Counted from the first letter of the stretch, positions 36,102 through 47,076 are shown. The stretch: DNA of 64,000 nucleotides from Sphingobium sufflavum (GCF_021403115.1 NZ_JAJSSH010000014.1:1-64000), one strand, 5' to 3'. Notes: generated by a model from the letters alone, not told the origin. Made by a program: numbers and translations.

Positions 36102-36889
36102 AGGCCGCTCGCCGCCAGAGGATCGCCGATTCGGCCAAGGACGGTTTCCCCGGCGATGGTATGCTGGCCCAACGTCACCCGTGGCGCGGTTCCGGCGGGC
36201 AGATAGACATCCACCCGGCTGCCGAATCGGATCAGGCCGATGCGCTGCCCCGCCGCGACAATATCCCCCGGCTTGACGAAGGGCAGGATGCGGCGCGCGA
36301 CCAGACCGGCGATCTGGGTAAAACCGATACGCAGACCGTCCGCCCGCTCCACCAATATATGCTGGCGCTCATTATCCTCGCTGGCCTTGTCGAGGTCGGC
36401 GTTGACGAACTTGCCGCGAATATAGGTCACGGACTTCACCTGCCCGGCAATAGGCGTGCGATTGATATGCACGTCGAACACACTCATGAAGATGGACACG
36501 CGGGTCAGGGGTCCGTCGCCCAGCCCCTCCGCCCCGGACAGGCCCGGCGGGGGGCTGACCCGCTGGATCAGCGTGACCAGACCGTCGGCGGGCGCGAGAA
36601 TCGCGGCATCGTCCTGTGGCACCGCGCGAATGGGATCGCGAAAGAAGGCGAAGACCCAGAGCGAGACGCCCACCAGCAGCCAAGCCAGAATCGACCAGCC
36701 CAGCAGCGCGACGATCAGAGTGACGCCGACCGCGATCGCGCCGAACTTGCGCCCTTCGGGATGAATGGAGGGGAACCGCCATTTAACCGGCAGATGGCCA
36801 GCCCCGCCCTGCGGAATCGGCGGCACACCGCCCCCCGATGGACTGTTCGGATCGGGCGACAGGGGAAGCGGATGTTGAACCATCGCCAC
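36092..36889 (-). CDS. psd: Phosphatidylserine decarboxylase (short, archaeal-like type)
   Basis: Pyruvoyl enzyme making phosphatidylethanolamine. It self-cleaves within [14 protein letters not shown], where the serine of the GS pair becomes the pyruvoyl group. Other conserved parts are [11 protein letters not shown] and [17 protein letters not shown] hydrophobic segment (~55-85) places it at the inner membrane. 265 residues; it has a Pro/Gly-rich N-terminus longer than usual, so translation may start later. It is upstream of pssA with a 10-nt overlap. Confidence 0.92.
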   Translation of the reverse strand: MAMVQHPLPLSPDPNSPSGGGVPPIPQGGAGHLPVKWRFPSIHPEGRKFGAIAVGVTLIVALLGWSILAWLLVGVSLWVFAFFRDPIRAVPQDDAAILAPADGLVTLIQRVSPPPGLSGAEGLGDGPLTRVSIFMSVFDVHINRTPIAGQVKSVTYIRGKFVNADLDKASEDNERQHILVERADGLRIGFTQIAGLVARRILPFVKPGDIVAAGQRIGLIRFGSRVDVYLPAGTAPRVTLGQHTIAGETVLGRIGDPLAASGLCH

Positions 36890-37081
36890 ACGCTAGGCGA
36901 GTGGGGGCGAACGTACAATGTCTGACGCACTCGCCCCATCATTTGATTATAGTTCGCATTATCACATTACCGGCGTCGGAATGATGCATAACGTCCCGTT
37001 CCCCGCGCGAAGCGGTTGAACATCGCCACCGCTTTGCTAAAGGGTCTGCACCAAATCTCAGACCAGAAAGCGGACCCGAAC

Positions 37082-38302
37082 ATGGCAAAGATCAGCGTCA
37101 AGAACCCGGTTATCGAACTAGACGGCGACGAAATGACGCGGATCATATGGGAATGGATCCGCGAGAAGCTGATCAAGCCCTATCTGGATATCGACCTGCA
37201 TTATTACGATCTGGGCATGGAAGAGCGTGACCGCACCGACGACCAGGTGACGATCGATTCCGCCAACGCCATCCAGAAATATGGCGTCGGCGTGAAGTGC
37301 GCCACCATCACCCCCGACGAACAGCGCGTCGAGGAATTCAAGCTGAAGAAGATGTGGAAGTCGCCCAACGGCACGATCCGCAACATCCTGGGCGGCGTGG
37401 TCTTCCGCGAGCCGATCGTCATCAAGAACGTCCCCCGCCTCGTCCCCGGCTGGACCGACCCCATCGTGATCGGTCGTCACGCCTTCGGTGACCAGTATCG
37501 CGCCACCGACACGCTGATCCCCGGCCCCGGGAAGCTGCGCCTGGTGTTCGACGGCGCCGACGGCCAGTCGCTCGACCTCAACGTGTTCGACTTCCCCTCG
37601 TCGGGCGTCGCCATGGCGATGTACAACCTCGACGATTCGATCCGCGACTTCGCCCGCGCGTCGATGAACTATTCGCTCAACCTCAAATGGCCGCTGTACC
37701 TGTCGACCAAGAACACGATCATGAAGGCCTATGACGGCCGCTTCAAGGATCTGTTCGAGGAAGTTTTCCAGAAGGAATTCAAGGCACAGTTCGACGCGGC
37801 AGGCATCAGCTATGAGCATCGCCTGATCGACGACATGGTCGCTTCCGCCCTGAAGTGGAGCGGCAAGTTCGTGTGGGCGTGCAAGAATTATGACGGCGAC
37901 GTGCAGTCGGATACGGTGGCGCAGGGCTTCGGCTCGCTGGGCCTCATGACCTCCGTTCTGCTCTCCCCCGATGGCAAGACCGTCGAGGCCGAAGCCGCGC
38001 ATGGCACCGTCACCCGCCACTATCGCCAGCATCAGCAGGGCAAGGCCACGTCGACCAACCCGATCGCGTCGATCTTCGCCTGGACCCGCGGCCTGATCTA
38101 TCGCGGCAAGTTCGACGATACGCCGCTGGTGACGAAGTTCGCCGAGACGCTGGAGCGCGTGTGCATCGAGACCGTCGAGAAGGGCGCGATGACCAAGGAT
38201 CTGGCGCTGCTGGTCGGCCCCGATCAGGCCTGGATGACCACAGAACAGTTCTTCGAGGCGATTCGCGTCAACCTCGAAGCCGAAATGGCGACCTGGGCCT
38301 GA
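37082..38302 (+). CDS. icd: NADP-dependent isocitrate dehydrogenase (eukaryote-like homodimeric type)
   Basis: Oxidative decarboxylation of isocitrate to 2-oxoglutarate in the TCA cycle. 406 residues from ATG 37082, the family start ([21 protein letters not shown]). The active-site regions [20 protein letters not shown] and [20 protein letters not shown], and the coenzyme loop [20 protein letters not shown], are typical of the type II enzymes of Alphaproteobacteria and eukaryotes rather than the E. coli Icd type. It is followed by a strong terminator. Confidence 0.96.
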   Translation: MAKISVKNPVIELDGDEMTRIIWEWIREKLIKPYLDIDLHYYDLGMEERDRTDDQVTIDSANAIQKYGVGVKCATITPDEQRVEEFKLKKMWKSPNGTIRNILGGVVFREPIVIKNVPRLVPGWTDPIVIGRHAFGDQYRATDTLIPGPGKLRLVFDGADGQSLDLNVFDFPSSGVAMAMYNLDDSIRDFARASMNYSLNLKWPLYLSTKNTIMKAYDGRFKDLFEEVFQKEFKAQFDAAGISYEHRLIDDMVASALKWSGKFVWACKNYDGDVQSDTVAQGFGSLGLMTSVLLSPDGKTVEAEAAHGTVTRHYRQHQQGKATSTNPIASIFAWTRGLIYRGKFDDTPLVTKFAETLERVCIETVEKGAMTKDLALLVGPDQAWMTTEQFFEAIRVNLEAEMATWA

Positions 38303-38379
38303 TTGCCCGGAACCACGGCGATGGGCCGGTCGTTGCGCTTGCGTGAATGACCGCCATCACCGACGAAAGCGACACGCGG

Positions 38380-38415
38380 ACGGGCGGCACGACATCAGTC
38401 GTTGCCGCCCGTTTT
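38380..38415 (+). terminator. Rho-independent terminator of icd
   Basis: ACGGGCGGCA (38380-38389) pairs with TGCCGCCCGT (38403-38412), extended inside by CGAC/GTCG, and is followed by TTTT. It lies ~80 bases past the icd stop. Confidence 0.8.
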
Positions 38416-38458
38416 GCGTTCCTGTCGCAGTGACGGCACCGACGACAGGGGAACGGCG

Positions 38459-40075
38459 ATGACGACCACGGGCAAGAAGCGGCTGGACCTGCGCAATGCG
38501 GAGCCGACGGACGTTCCCGCCATCCTGCGCCTGATCCGGCGCGTCTATCCCGACATGCCCAATTATGCGCCTGCCATGGTGCGCGGGCAGATCAACAATT
38601 TCCCGCAAGGGGTCTTCGTCGCCCTCTATGACAACAAGGTGGTCGGTTACTGCGCGACGATGCGGGTGACGAAGGACATGGCCTTCAACCAGCATGACTG
38701 GGAGGAGATCACCGCCAACGGATTCGGTACGCGCCATACGCCGGTGGGCGAGTGGCTCTATGGCTATGAACTGGCGGTCGATCCGCGCCTGCGGGGCCTG
38801 CGCATCGGGCAGCGCATCTATGACGCGCGCAAGGCGCTGGCCGAGGAACTGGACCTGCACGGCATCGTGATCGCGGGCCGGATGCCCGGCTTTGCGCGGT
38901 CACGGCGCAAGGTGGAGGGGCCGGACGACTATATCGCCAAGGTGCAGGCCGGAAAGCTGTCCGACCAAGTGCTGTCCTTCCAGCTCAAGAACGGGTTCGA
39001 GCCGGTCGGCGTGCTGAAACACTATCTGCCGGAGGACAAGGCGTCGGCGGGCTTTGCCGCGCATCTGGTGTGGCGCAACCCCTATGTCGATCCCGACGAG
39101 GCGCCAGAGATGCGGGTGCCGCGCGGGGTGGAAAGCGTCCGCCTCGCCGCCTGCCAGATGCAAGCGCGTGCAGTGGAGAGTTTCGAGGAGTTCATCAAGA
39201 ATGTCGAATATTTCGTCGATGTCGCAGCGGATTATCGCTGCGACTTCATCCTCTTTCCCGAACTGTTCACCCTCCCTCTCCTCTCGTCGGAGAAGGCCGC
39301 GCTGAAACCGACCGAGGCGATCGACAAGCTGACCGGCTATACCCCGCGCGTGACCAAGGAACTGGCGCGCATGGCGCTGGAATATAATATCAACATCATC
39401 GGCGGCTCCCACCCGACCCGAACCGACGATGGCGAGATCCAGAATGTCGCCTATGTCGCCCTGCGCGACGGGTCGGTGCACGCGCAGGAGAAGATCCACC
39501 CGACCCCCAACGAGGCTTTCTGGTGGAACATCAAGGGCGGGGACAGTCTGGACGTGATCCAGACCGACTGCGGCCCGATCGGCGTCCTCATCTGCTATGA
39601 CAGCGAATTTCCGGAACTGGCGCGGCGGCTGGTCGATCAGGGCGCGCGGATGATCTTCGTGCCCTTCTGCACCGACACCCGCACCGGCTACATGCGGGTG
39701 CGCTACTGCTCACAGGCGCGCGCCATCGAGAACCAGTGCTTCATGGTGCTGGCGGGCAATGTCGGCAATCTGCCGGGCGTGGACAATATGGACATCCAAT
39801 ATGCCCAAAGCTGCATCCTGACGCCGTGCGACCTGCCCTTCGCCCGCGACGGCATCGCGGCGGAGGCCAGCGAGAATGTCGAGACGCTGACCATGTCGGA
39901 CGTCAATCTGGCCGACCTGAGCTGGGCGCGGGCGGAGGGCACGGTGCGCAACCTGCGCGACCGGCGGTTCGACCTCTATCATATCGAATGGGATGCCCAG
40001 CATGAGGGCCGGCCCCACCTGCCCCCCGGCGGCGCGATCCCGGCGGGCGGGCATAATGCGCCGGGTGGCGGCTGA
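38459..40075 (+). CDS. GNAT acetyltransferase-carbon-nitrogen hydrolase fusion
   Basis: A 538-residue two-domain protein. Residues ~8-200 are a GNAT domain (LDLRNAEPTDVPAILRLIRR, acetyl-CoA loop VDPRLRGLRIGQRIYDARK). Residues ~225-515 are a nitrilase-superfamily hydrolase with the Glu-Lys-Cys triad in FPELF, EKIHPT and ICYDSEFPE. The fusion is a known architecture in several bacteria, of undefined substrate; an acyl transfer linked to amide hydrolysis is plausible. ATG 38459 gives the domain boundary expected. The gene stands alone after the icd terminator. Confidence 0.88.
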   Translation: MTTTGKKRLDLRNAEPTDVPAILRLIRRVYPDMPNYAPAMVRGQINNFPQGVFVALYDNKVVGYCATMRVTKDMAFNQHDWEEITANGFGTRHTPVGEWLYGYELAVDPRLRGLRIGQRIYDARKALAEELDLHGIVIAGRMPGFARSRRKVEGPDDYIAKVQAGKLSDQVLSFQLKNGFEPVGVLKHYLPEDKASAGFAAHLVWRNPYVDPDEAPEMRVPRGVESVRLAACQMQARAVESFEEFIKNVEYFVDVAADYRCDFILFPELFTLPLLSSEKAALKPTEAIDKLTGYTPRVTKELARMALEYNINIIGGSHPTRTDDGEIQNVAYVALRDGSVHAQEKIHPTPNEAFWWNIKGGDSLDVIQTDCGPIGVLICYDSEFPELARRLVDQGARMIFVPFCTDTRTGYMRVRYCSQARAIENQCFMVLAGNVGNLPGVDNMDIQYAQSCILTPCDLPFARDGIAAEASENVETLTMSDVNLADLSWARAEGTVRNLRDRRFDLYHIEWDAQHEGRPHLPPGGAIPAGGHNAPGGG

Positions 40076-40090
40076 TCCTACCCCTCGGCC

Positions 40091-40291
40091 CTATCCCTCG
40101 ACAACGTCCGGTGCCGGGACTGTGCGGTAACGGACGACATTCTCCGCGCCATAGGCGTTGTAGAGATCATGGCTCCAGCAGAATGACCCCGCCGGACCGG
40201 TGTGATGGCCGGCGTAGCGAAGCTGCACCTCCACCAGCGTGGCGGGCGCGACGGGACAGGCGCCGCCAATCCATAATGTCCAGTCGTCCAT
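40091..40291 (-). CDS. Small phage-like hypothetical protein
   Basis: A 66-residue protein from ATG 40291. The pattern DDWTLWIGGACPVAPATLVE, then QLRYAG and a terminal VVRYRT, recalls the small W-x-x-W-G/x-G-x-CPV proteins common in phages and mobile regions. No other phage gene is nearby, so it may be a relic or an independent gene. Frame extension upstream to 40366 is possible, but the ATG fits the family start. Function is unknown. Confidence 0.5.
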   Translation of the reverse strand: MDDWTLWIGGACPVAPATLVEVQLRYAGHHTGPAGSFCWSHDLYNAYGAENVVRYRTVPAPDVVEG

Positions 40292-40521
40292 CGCTATTCC
40301 CTGTTGACCCACCGTCCCGTTTGGAATGCCGCGGCAGCGTGCCCCGGTGGCCGATCCTGTGTCCATCGGAGAAATAGGGCATGATGCCTTTTCCCTGCAT
40401 CGTCATCACGCTCTCATCGCAGGGAGGAGGTGACGGTCCGAGGGCGCCGCCCGGCCGCCATAGCCTTTTGCCTGAGCGCGTTTTTCGGGCTGCCAGATGA
40501 TCCCATCTGCCTTGAAAAGAC

Positions 40522-42141
40522 TCACCCCCGCCGCAGCGCCAGTTCCGCCATGCGGGTCGCAATCTCCCGCTCCGCCATGATGGCGAGGTTGGCGCCCAAC
40601 CCCTCCAGATGGGCGGCATCGCCCTCGCTATGGGCGCGGGCGACGATGCGCAGGTCGGGGTTGCGCCGCCGCGCCTGATCCACCACCTGCCCGGCCTCGA
40701 ACACATTCGGAATGGCGACGAGGAGCAGCCGCGCCTCGCCCAGTCGCGCCTTGGCCAGCACTTCGGGGCGGGCCGCGTTGCCGGTCACGATGGTCAGGCC
40801 CGCCGCGGGCTTGAGGTCGACCACATCCGGTTCCGTGTCGATCACCACCAGTTCGCCCGATGTCGCCAGCCGCTCCCGCACGATGCGCCCGACGCGGCCA
40901 TGGCCGACCAGCACGACATGGCCGCGCACCACGGGACCGGCGGCGGCCTCCTCCGCCTCCTTCTCCGCCCGCGCGGCGCGGGCGGTCAATTTGTCGATGA
41001 CGATGAACAGCAGCGGATTGACCATGATGGAAATGATCGCCCCCGCCAGGATCAGGTCGCGCGCATCGGCGGGGAAAAGCTGGAGCGAGGTGCCGAGCGA
41101 GGCGAGGATAAAGGAAAATTCGCCGATCTGCGCCAGGCTGGCCGCGATGGTCAGCGCGACCATGTTGGAGCGGCCGAACAGGCGCACGATGGCGAAGGCG
41201 GCGACCGATTTGCCGACGATGATGATCGCGACCGTCGCCAGCAGGGGTAGCGGCTCCTCGATCAGCACCGCCGGGTTGAACAACATGCCGACGGACACGA
41301 AGAACAGCACCGCGAACGCATCGCGCAGCGGCAGCGTCTCCTCCGTCGCGCGCTGGCTGAGCGGCGATTCCGCGAGGATCATGCCCGCAAAGAAAGCGCC
41401 CAGTGCAAAGGAAACGCCGAACAGCTTTGCCGCGCCGAACGCGATGCCCAGCGCGATGGCGAGGACCGCGAGGCGGAACAGTTCCCGAGAGCCGGTATGG
41501 GCGACGCCGTGGAGGAGCCAGGGGATGGCGCGGCGGCCCACCACCAGCATCAGGATGATGAACACCGCCACCTTGACCATCGTGGCGAGGAGAGTGAGAC
41601 CCAGCGCCGCACCGCCATCCGCCCCCGCCAGCGCGGGCAGCATGACCAGCGCCAGCACCATCACAAGATCCTCAACGATCAGCCAGCCGACCGCGATGCG
41701 GCCCCGTTCGGTATCGACGATCCGCCGCTCCTGAAGCGCGCGCAGCAGCACCACCGTACTGGCTACCGACAGGGCAAGACCGAACACCAGACCGCCCAGA
41801 TAGGGCCAGCCCAGCATGGCCGACAGGCCGAAACCCATGGCGATGGCGACCAGTATCTGCACGATCGCGCCCGGTATCGCGATGGTCCGCACCGCCATCA
41901 GGTCGCGCAGGGAGAAATGCAGGCCCACCCCGAACATCAACAAGATGATGCCCAGTTCCGCCAGTTCGTTCGCCAGTCCCTGGTCCGCGACATAGCCGGG
42001 GGTGAAAGGTCCGACCAGAACACCGGCCAGCAAATAGCCGATCAACGGCGACAGGCGCAGGCGAAAGGCCAGCCCGCCAAAGATGAACGCCAGCACGATC
42101 CCCGCGACGATGGTGGCAATCAGCGGGGTTTCATGGGGCAT
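40522..42141 (-). CDS. CPA2 monovalent cation:proton antiporter with RCK domain (KefB/YbaL-like)
   Basis: A 539-residue inner-membrane protein. About 12 spans (residues ~5-385) form the Na+/H+ exchanger fold (LSPLIGYLLAGVLVGPFTPG, LGIILLMFGVGLHFSLRDL). A C-terminal RCK/TrkA-N domain begins at HVVLVGHGRVGRIVRERL (~415), a Rossmann NAD-binding site that gates transport. It matches KefB/YbaL-type K+/H+ antiporters. ATG 42141 is used. It is divergent from a second CPA2 gene, with 127 bases between starts. Confidence 0.88.
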   Translation of the reverse strand: MPHETPLIATIVAGIVLAFIFGGLAFRLRLSPLIGYLLAGVLVGPFTPGYVADQGLANELAELGIILLMFGVGLHFSLRDLMAVRTIAIPGAIVQILVAIAMGFGLSAMLGWPYLGGLVFGLALSVASTVVLLRALQERRIVDTERGRIAVGWLIVEDLVMVLALVMLPALAGADGGAALGLTLLATMVKVAVFIILMLVVGRRAIPWLLHGVAHTGSRELFRLAVLAIALGIAFGAAKLFGVSFALGAFFAGMILAESPLSQRATEETLPLRDAFAVLFFVSVGMLFNPAVLIEEPLPLLATVAIIIVGKSVAAFAIVRLFGRSNMVALTIAASLAQIGEFSFILASLGTSLQLFPADARDLILAGAIISIMVNPLLFIVIDKLTARAARAEKEAEEAAAGPVVRGHVVLVGHGRVGRIVRERLATSGELVVIDTEPDVVDLKPAAGLTIVTGNAARPEVLAKARLGEARLLLVAIPNVFEAGQVVDQARRRNPDLRIVARAHSEGDAAHLEGLGANLAIMAEREIATRMAELALRRG

Positions 42142-42268
42142 CCTGCATCCTCTTGTCGTTGCCGTCGCACAGAGCATAGGGAACGACGGCGCGTTTTTCG
42201 ACCCCAAGGCCCCAGATAATTTGGCCGAAATGCTGGCTATTCAAGGCGCGACTCGCAATGATGTCCCC

Positions 42269-44053
42269 ATGGCAGTTTCACTCGACACCGAAGGTTTTCG
42301 CGATTCGCTGGTGATATTGGGCGCGGCGGGGGTCGTGATCCCGGCCTTCGCCCGCTTTCGCATCAGCCCCGTCATCGGATTCATCCTGGTCGGGCTGGCG
42401 GTGGGTCCAGCGGGGCTGGGCGCGTTGGTGGAAAGCTATCCCTGGCTCTATCACATCACCATTTCCGACCGGGAGGCGATCGCGCCCTTTGCGGAACTGG
42501 GCATCATCCTGCTGCTCTTCTCCATCGGGCTGGAACTGAGCTTCAAGCGACTATGGACGATGCGGACCGATGTGTTCGGCGTGGGCGCGGCCGAACTGAT
42601 CGGGTCGGGCGCGATCATCGCGGCGGCGCTGTATGTGATGGGCCAGTCGACGGGCGGTGCCATCGGGCTGGGCCTGGCGCTGGCCTTGTCTTCCACCGCG
42701 CTGGTGCTGCCGATGGTCGGCACGCAGGGACCGGTGGGACGCGCGGCCTTCTCCATGCTGTTGTTCGAGGATCTGGCGCTGGTCCCGATCATCTTCATGC
42801 TGGGCGCGCTGGCGCCGAGCGTGGGGGCGGAGGGCGGCCTGGGCAACATGGCCTCCACATTGATGAAGGGTGGCATCACCGTCGCGCTGATGCTGATCCT
42901 CGGCCGGTTCGCCCTGCCCCATCTGTTCCGGCAGGCGGCGCGGACGAAAAGCCCGGAGGTGTTTCTGGCCGCCAGCCTGCTGGTGGTGATCGTATCCAGC
43001 CTGGCCACCGCGCTGGTCGGCCTCTCTCCCATCGTCGGCGCGCTGCTGGCGGGCATATTGATCGCCGAAACCGAATATCATGGCGAGGTCGAAGTGATGA
43101 CCGCGCCGTTCAAGGGCCTCGCGCTCGGCGTCTTCCTCATCACCGTCGGCATGAGCCTGGACCTGCGCGTCATCATCGCCAACTGGGCCACCCTGCTGGC
43201 GGCGGTGATGGGCGTCATCATCGTCAAGACCATCGTGACCGTCGCCCTGCTGCGCCTGCGCGGCGCGCGGCGCGGGGTGGCGCTGGAGGTGGGCGTGCTG
43301 ATGTCCAGCCCGTCCGAGACGACGCTGATCGTGCTGACGGCGGCGGCGGCGGCGGGTCTGATCCTCCCTGAAACAGCCGCCTTCTGGCAGATCGTCACCG
43401 CCATCGGCCTGACCATCACGCCGCTGCTCGCCCGCGTCGGCCATGACATCGCCCGGCGCATCGAGATGGGCAGCAGCGAGGAGCCGCAGCCGCTGGGCGA
43501 GGATGGCGCCCCGCCTGCCGCCGTCGTCATCGGCTATGGCCGCGTGGGCCGCATGGTGTGCGACATGCTGGCCATGCACAACCAGCCCTTCCTGGTCGTG
43601 GAGTCCGATGCGGACGTGGTGGCGGACGCCCGGCGCGACGGATACCCCATCCTGTTCGGCGATGTCGCCCGCGCGGAAATGTTGGACAAGCTGCGGCTGG
43701 GCCATGCCCGTGCTCTCATCCTGACCATGGACGACCCCGTCCTGTCCGTGCGCGTGACCAAGCGGGTGCGCGGCTGGGTGCCCGACCTGCCCATCATCGT
43801 GCGCGCCCGCGACACGGACCATGCCGCCGAACTCTATCGCGCCGGGGCCAGCGACGTGGTGCCGGAGGCGCTGGAAAGCTCCCTGCAACTGGCGGAGACG
43901 GCGCTGGTCGACCTGGGCATCGCCATGGGTCCGGTCATCGCCTCCATCCACCAGCGCCGCGAGGAATTGCGCGAGGCGATCAAAAACGCCGGCGACCTCG
44001 ATCACGCCCCACGCTTGCGCCGGATGCGCGCGGATGAGGCCGGCGCGGTTTGA
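42269..44053 (+). CDS. CPA2 cation:proton antiporter with RCK domain (KefC-like)
   Basis: A 594-residue paralogue of the divergent gene. The transmembrane exchanger domain (ISPVIGFILVGLAVGPAGLG, LGIILLLFSIGLELSFKRLW) is followed by an RCK domain starting AAVVIGYGRVGRMVCDML (~485) and a C-terminal helical extension. It is predicted to export K+ in exchange for H+. The start is uncertain: ATG 42269 fits the family N-terminus, but no strong ribosome-binding site is visible and the frame is open upstream. Confidence 0.86.
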   Translation: MAVSLDTEGFRDSLVILGAAGVVIPAFARFRISPVIGFILVGLAVGPAGLGALVESYPWLYHITISDREAIAPFAELGIILLLFSIGLELSFKRLWTMRTDVFGVGAAELIGSGAIIAAALYVMGQSTGGAIGLGLALALSSTALVLPMVGTQGPVGRAAFSMLLFEDLALVPIIFMLGALAPSVGAEGGLGNMASTLMKGGITVALMLILGRFALPHLFRQAARTKSPEVFLAASLLVVIVSSLATALVGLSPIVGALLAGILIAETEYHGEVEVMTAPFKGLALGVFLITVGMSLDLRVIIANWATLLAAVMGVIIVKTIVTVALLRLRGARRGVALEVGVLMSSPSETTLIVLTAAAAAGLILPETAAFWQIVTAIGLTITPLLARVGHDIARRIEMGSSEEPQPLGEDGAPPAAVVIGYGRVGRMVCDMLAMHNQPFLVVESDADVVADARRDGYPILFGDVARAEMLDKLRLGHARALILTMDDPVLSVRVTKRVRGWVPDLPIIVRARDTDHAAELYRAGASDVVPEALESSLQLAETALVDLGIAMGPVIASIHQRREELREAIKNAGDLDHAPRLRRMRADEAGAV

Positions 44054-44415
44054 GGGTACGGATGGGGGAAGTGGTCGCTTAGAGATGGGCGACGGATAAT
44101 GATCGGTAGCAGAGTGGTGGTTTTTGCGCCTTCCCCATCTCCCGTTCGTCATCCCAGCGAAGGCTGTGATCTCGTGCCTTCTGCCGCACTCTATCGAAAG
44201 GGACTCCAGCCTTCGCTGGGGTGACGAAAAATGGAGCCGCCACAATTGGCGCGTCCTACCTTACACGACACCCTCATCCTGCAATCGCACAGGCTCTTTC
44301 CATCGTCAGTCGCGAGGCCAGTCACCTATTTTCAACGCGCACACGGGAGAAGTTCGGGAAATTTCGGCGCGGAGCAGCACCTGTCACCGCTCCCCACCCC
44401 ATCTATCGCCGGCGT
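44054..44415. other. Intergenic region with inverted repeat
   Basis: About 360 bases between the KefC-like antiporter and the 3' end of alaS, which converge. Apart from the long inverted repeat at 44147-44226 no feature is recognised. Confidence 0.65.
44147..44226. repeat. Dispersed inverted-repeat element (20-bp arms)
   Basis: CGTCATCCCAGCGAAGGCTG at 44147-44166 is the reverse complement of 44207-44226 with one mismatch, separated by 40 bases. Elements with these arms are frequent between genes in sphingomonads and relatives (general knowledge). It can form a long hairpin and may act as a bidirectional terminator for the converging antiporter and alaS genes. Confidence 0.75.
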
Positions 44416-47076
44416 TCAATCCGCCAGCAACACCTTGATCGCCTCGACCGCCGCACCCGCCTTCGCGCCATCGGGACCACCGCCCTGCGCCATGTCGGGA
44501 CGGCCACCGCCGCCCTTGCCGCCAACGGCCTCGACACCCGCGCGGACGAGGTCCACCGCGCTATACTGGCCAACCAGATCGTCGGTTACGCCCGCCGCAA
44601 TGGTTGCGCGGCCATCGCTGACCGCGACCAGCACGGCGACACCGCTGCCGATCTGGCCTTTGGCCTCATCGACGAGACCGCGCAGGGCCTTGGGGTCCAG
44701 CCCCTCGATCACACGACCGAGGAAGGTGACGGAACCGATGGTTTCCGGCTGGCCTGCCCCCGCGCCCGCATCGCTGCCCGAACCGCTGCCCGCCATGGCA
44801 AGCGCGCGCTTGGCATCGGCCAGTTCCCGCTCCAGCTTGCGATTCTGTTCGAACAGGGTCGCGACCCGGCCCGGCAGTTCGTCCGGCGTGGTGCGCAGCG
44901 TCTGAGCGGCGGTGCGCAGTTTCTCGTCGCGATCCACCAGCCAGAGGCGGGCGGCCTCGCCGGTCAGCGCCTCGATCCGACGCACACCGCTGGCGACCGC
45001 GCCTTCCGACACGATCTTGAACAGGGCGATGTCACCGAGCGCGCGGACATGGGTGCCGCCGCACAGTTCGACCGAATAATGCTTCTCGTCGGAAAGGCCC
45101 ATGGAGAGGACGCGGACCTCCTCGCCATATTTCTCGCCGAACAGCGCCATCGCGCCCGCTTCGATCGCATCGTCGGGCGACATGAGGCGGGTGGTGACTT
45201 CGTCATTATGGCGAATATGGGCGTTCACCTCCGCCTCGACGGCGGCGACCTGCGCCGGGGTCAGCGGGTCGGGATGGGAAAAGTCGAAGCGAAAACGGTC
45301 CGCCGCGACAAGGCTGCCCTTTTGCGTGACATGCGCGCCCAGATGGTTGCGCAGCGCCGCATGGAGGAGATGGGTGGCGCTGTGGTTCGCGCGAATCTGG
45401 CCGCGCCGTTCCAGGTCGATGGCGAGATGGACGGTGTCGCCGACGGCGATGCTGCCCGCCTCGACAACCGCCTGATGCGCGTGGAGGCGACCGAGCGGCT
45501 TGACCGTATCGGTGACGCGGGCGGACAGGCCGCCGGGCGTGATGACGCGGCCCGCATCGCCGGACTGACCGCCGCTTTCGCCATAGAAGGGCGTCTGGTT
45601 GACGAGGATGGTCACGCTCTCGCCCGTGGTTGCACGCTCGACACGCGCGCCGTCACGGACCAGCGCGACGACCTGCGCCTCGCCCTGATCGGCGGTGTAG
45701 CCGATGAATTCGGTGCTGCCCTGCTCCTCGGCAATGTCGAACCAGATGGTTTCGGACGCCTTTTCGCCGGACCCTTTCCACGCGGCGCGGGCGGCGGCCT
45801 TTTGCGCGGCCATGGCGGTGTCGAAACCGGCCTTGTCGACGGACAGGCCCTGCGCGCGCAGGGCATCCTCGGTCAGGTCGAGCGGGAAACCATAGGTGTC
45901 GTAAAGACGGAAGGCGGTTTCACCGGCCAGGGTATCCCCCTCGCTCATGCCGGCGGTCGCCTCCTCCAGCAGGCGCAGGCCCTTTTCGAGGGTCTGGCGG
46001 AAGCGGGTTTCCTCGCGCAGCAGCGTTTCCTCGATCAGCGCACGGGCGCGGCCAAGTTCGGGATAGGCCGCGCCCATTTCCTGCACCAGACCGGCGACGA
46101 GACGGTGCATCAGCGGATCGGCGGCACCGAGCAGATGCGCGTGGCGCATGGCGCGGCGCATGATGCGGCGCAGGACATAGCCGCGCCCCTCATTGGCGGG
46201 CAACACGCCGTCCGCGATCAGGAAGCAGGTGGAGCGCAGATGGTCGGCGATCACGCGGTGGCTGGCGCGATTTTCGCCTTCCGCCGCGACGCCGGTGAGG
46301 CTGACCGACTGGGCGATCAACGCCTTGAACGTGTCGGTGTCATAATTGTCGTGGACGCCCTGAAGGACGGCGGCGACCCGTTCCAGTCCCATGCCCGTGT
46401 CGATGCTGGGTTTGGGCAGCGGCGTGCGGGTGCCATCCTCCGCCTGGTCGAACTGCATGAAGACCAGGTTCCATATCTCGACGAAACGGTCGCCATCCTC
46501 GTTCGGGCTGCCGGGAGGGCCGCCGAAGATATGGTCGCCATGGTCGAAGAAGATTTCGGAACAGGGGCCGCAGGGACCGGTGTCGCCCATCGACCAGAAA
46601 TTATCGTTGGTGGCGATGCGGATGATGCGCTCTTCGGGCAGGCCCGCGATACGACGCCAAAGGTCGAACGCCTCGTCATCGGTGTGGTAGACGGTGACGG
46701 TCAGGCGGCCGGGGTCGATGCCCCAGACCTTGGTCAGCAAGGTCCAGGCGTGGGTGATCGCCTGTTCCTTGAAATAATCGCCGAAACTGAAATTGCCCAG
46801 CATCTCGAAGAAAGTGTGGTGCCGGGCGGTATAGCCGACATTGTCGAGGTCATTATGCTTGCCACCGGCCCGCACGCACTTCTGCGACGAGGTCGCGGTG
46901 CTGTAGGCGCGGCTTTCGCGACCCGTGAAAACATTCTTGAACGGCACCATGCCCGCGTTCACGAACATGAGCGTAGGATCATTGTTCGGCACCAGCGGCG
47001 CCGAGGTGACGGGTTCATGGCCTGCGCCTGCGAAATAATCGAGGAAGGAGCGGCGAATGTCGTTGGTCGAGGTCAT
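44416..47076 (-). CDS. alaS: Alanyl-tRNA synthetase
   Basis: Charges tRNA-Ala. 886 residues from ATG 47076, where the canonical start [20 protein letters not shown] begins. The class II core is followed by the editing domain with [19 protein letters not shown] and [10 protein letters not shown] zinc-binding residues, and a C-terminal DHHA1-type region ([16 protein letters not shown]). The gene sits ~210 bases downstream of recA on the same strand, the arrangement common in Alphaproteobacteria. Confidence 0.96.
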   Translation of the reverse strand: MTSTNDIRRSFLDYFAGAGHEPVTSAPLVPNNDPTLMFVNAGMVPFKNVFTGRESRAYSTATSSQKCVRAGGKHNDLDNVGYTARHHTFFEMLGNFSFGDYFKEQAITHAWTLLTKVWGIDPGRLTVTVYHTDDEAFDLWRRIAGLPEERIIRIATNDNFWSMGDTGPCGPCSEIFFDHGDHIFGGPPGSPNEDGDRFVEIWNLVFMQFDQAEDGTRTPLPKPSIDTGMGLERVAAVLQGVHDNYDTDTFKALIAQSVSLTGVAAEGENRASHRVIADHLRSTCFLIADGVLPANEGRGYVLRRIMRRAMRHAHLLGAADPLMHRLVAGLVQEMGAAYPELGRARALIEETLLREETRFRQTLEKGLRLLEEATAGMSEGDTLAGETAFRLYDTYGFPLDLTEDALRAQGLSVDKAGFDTAMAAQKAAARAAWKGSGEKASETIWFDIAEEQGSTEFIGYTADQGEAQVVALVRDGARVERATTGESVTILVNQTPFYGESGGQSGDAGRVITPGGLSARVTDTVKPLGRLHAHQAVVEAGSIAVGDTVHLAIDLERRGQIRANHSATHLLHAALRNHLGAHVTQKGSLVAADRFRFDFSHPDPLTPAQVAAVEAEVNAHIRHNDEVTTRLMSPDDAIEAGAMALFGEKYGEEVRVLSMGLSDEKHYSVELCGGTHVRALGDIALFKIVSEGAVASGVRRIEALTGEAARLWLVDRDEKLRTAAQTLRTTPDELPGRVATLFEQNRKLERELADAKRALAMAGSGSGSDAGAGAGQPETIGSVTFLGRVIEGLDPKALRGLVDEAKGQIGSGVAVLVAVSDGRATIAAGVTDDLVGQYSAVDLVRAGVEAVGGKGGGGRPDMAQGGGPDGAKAGAAVEAIKVLLAD

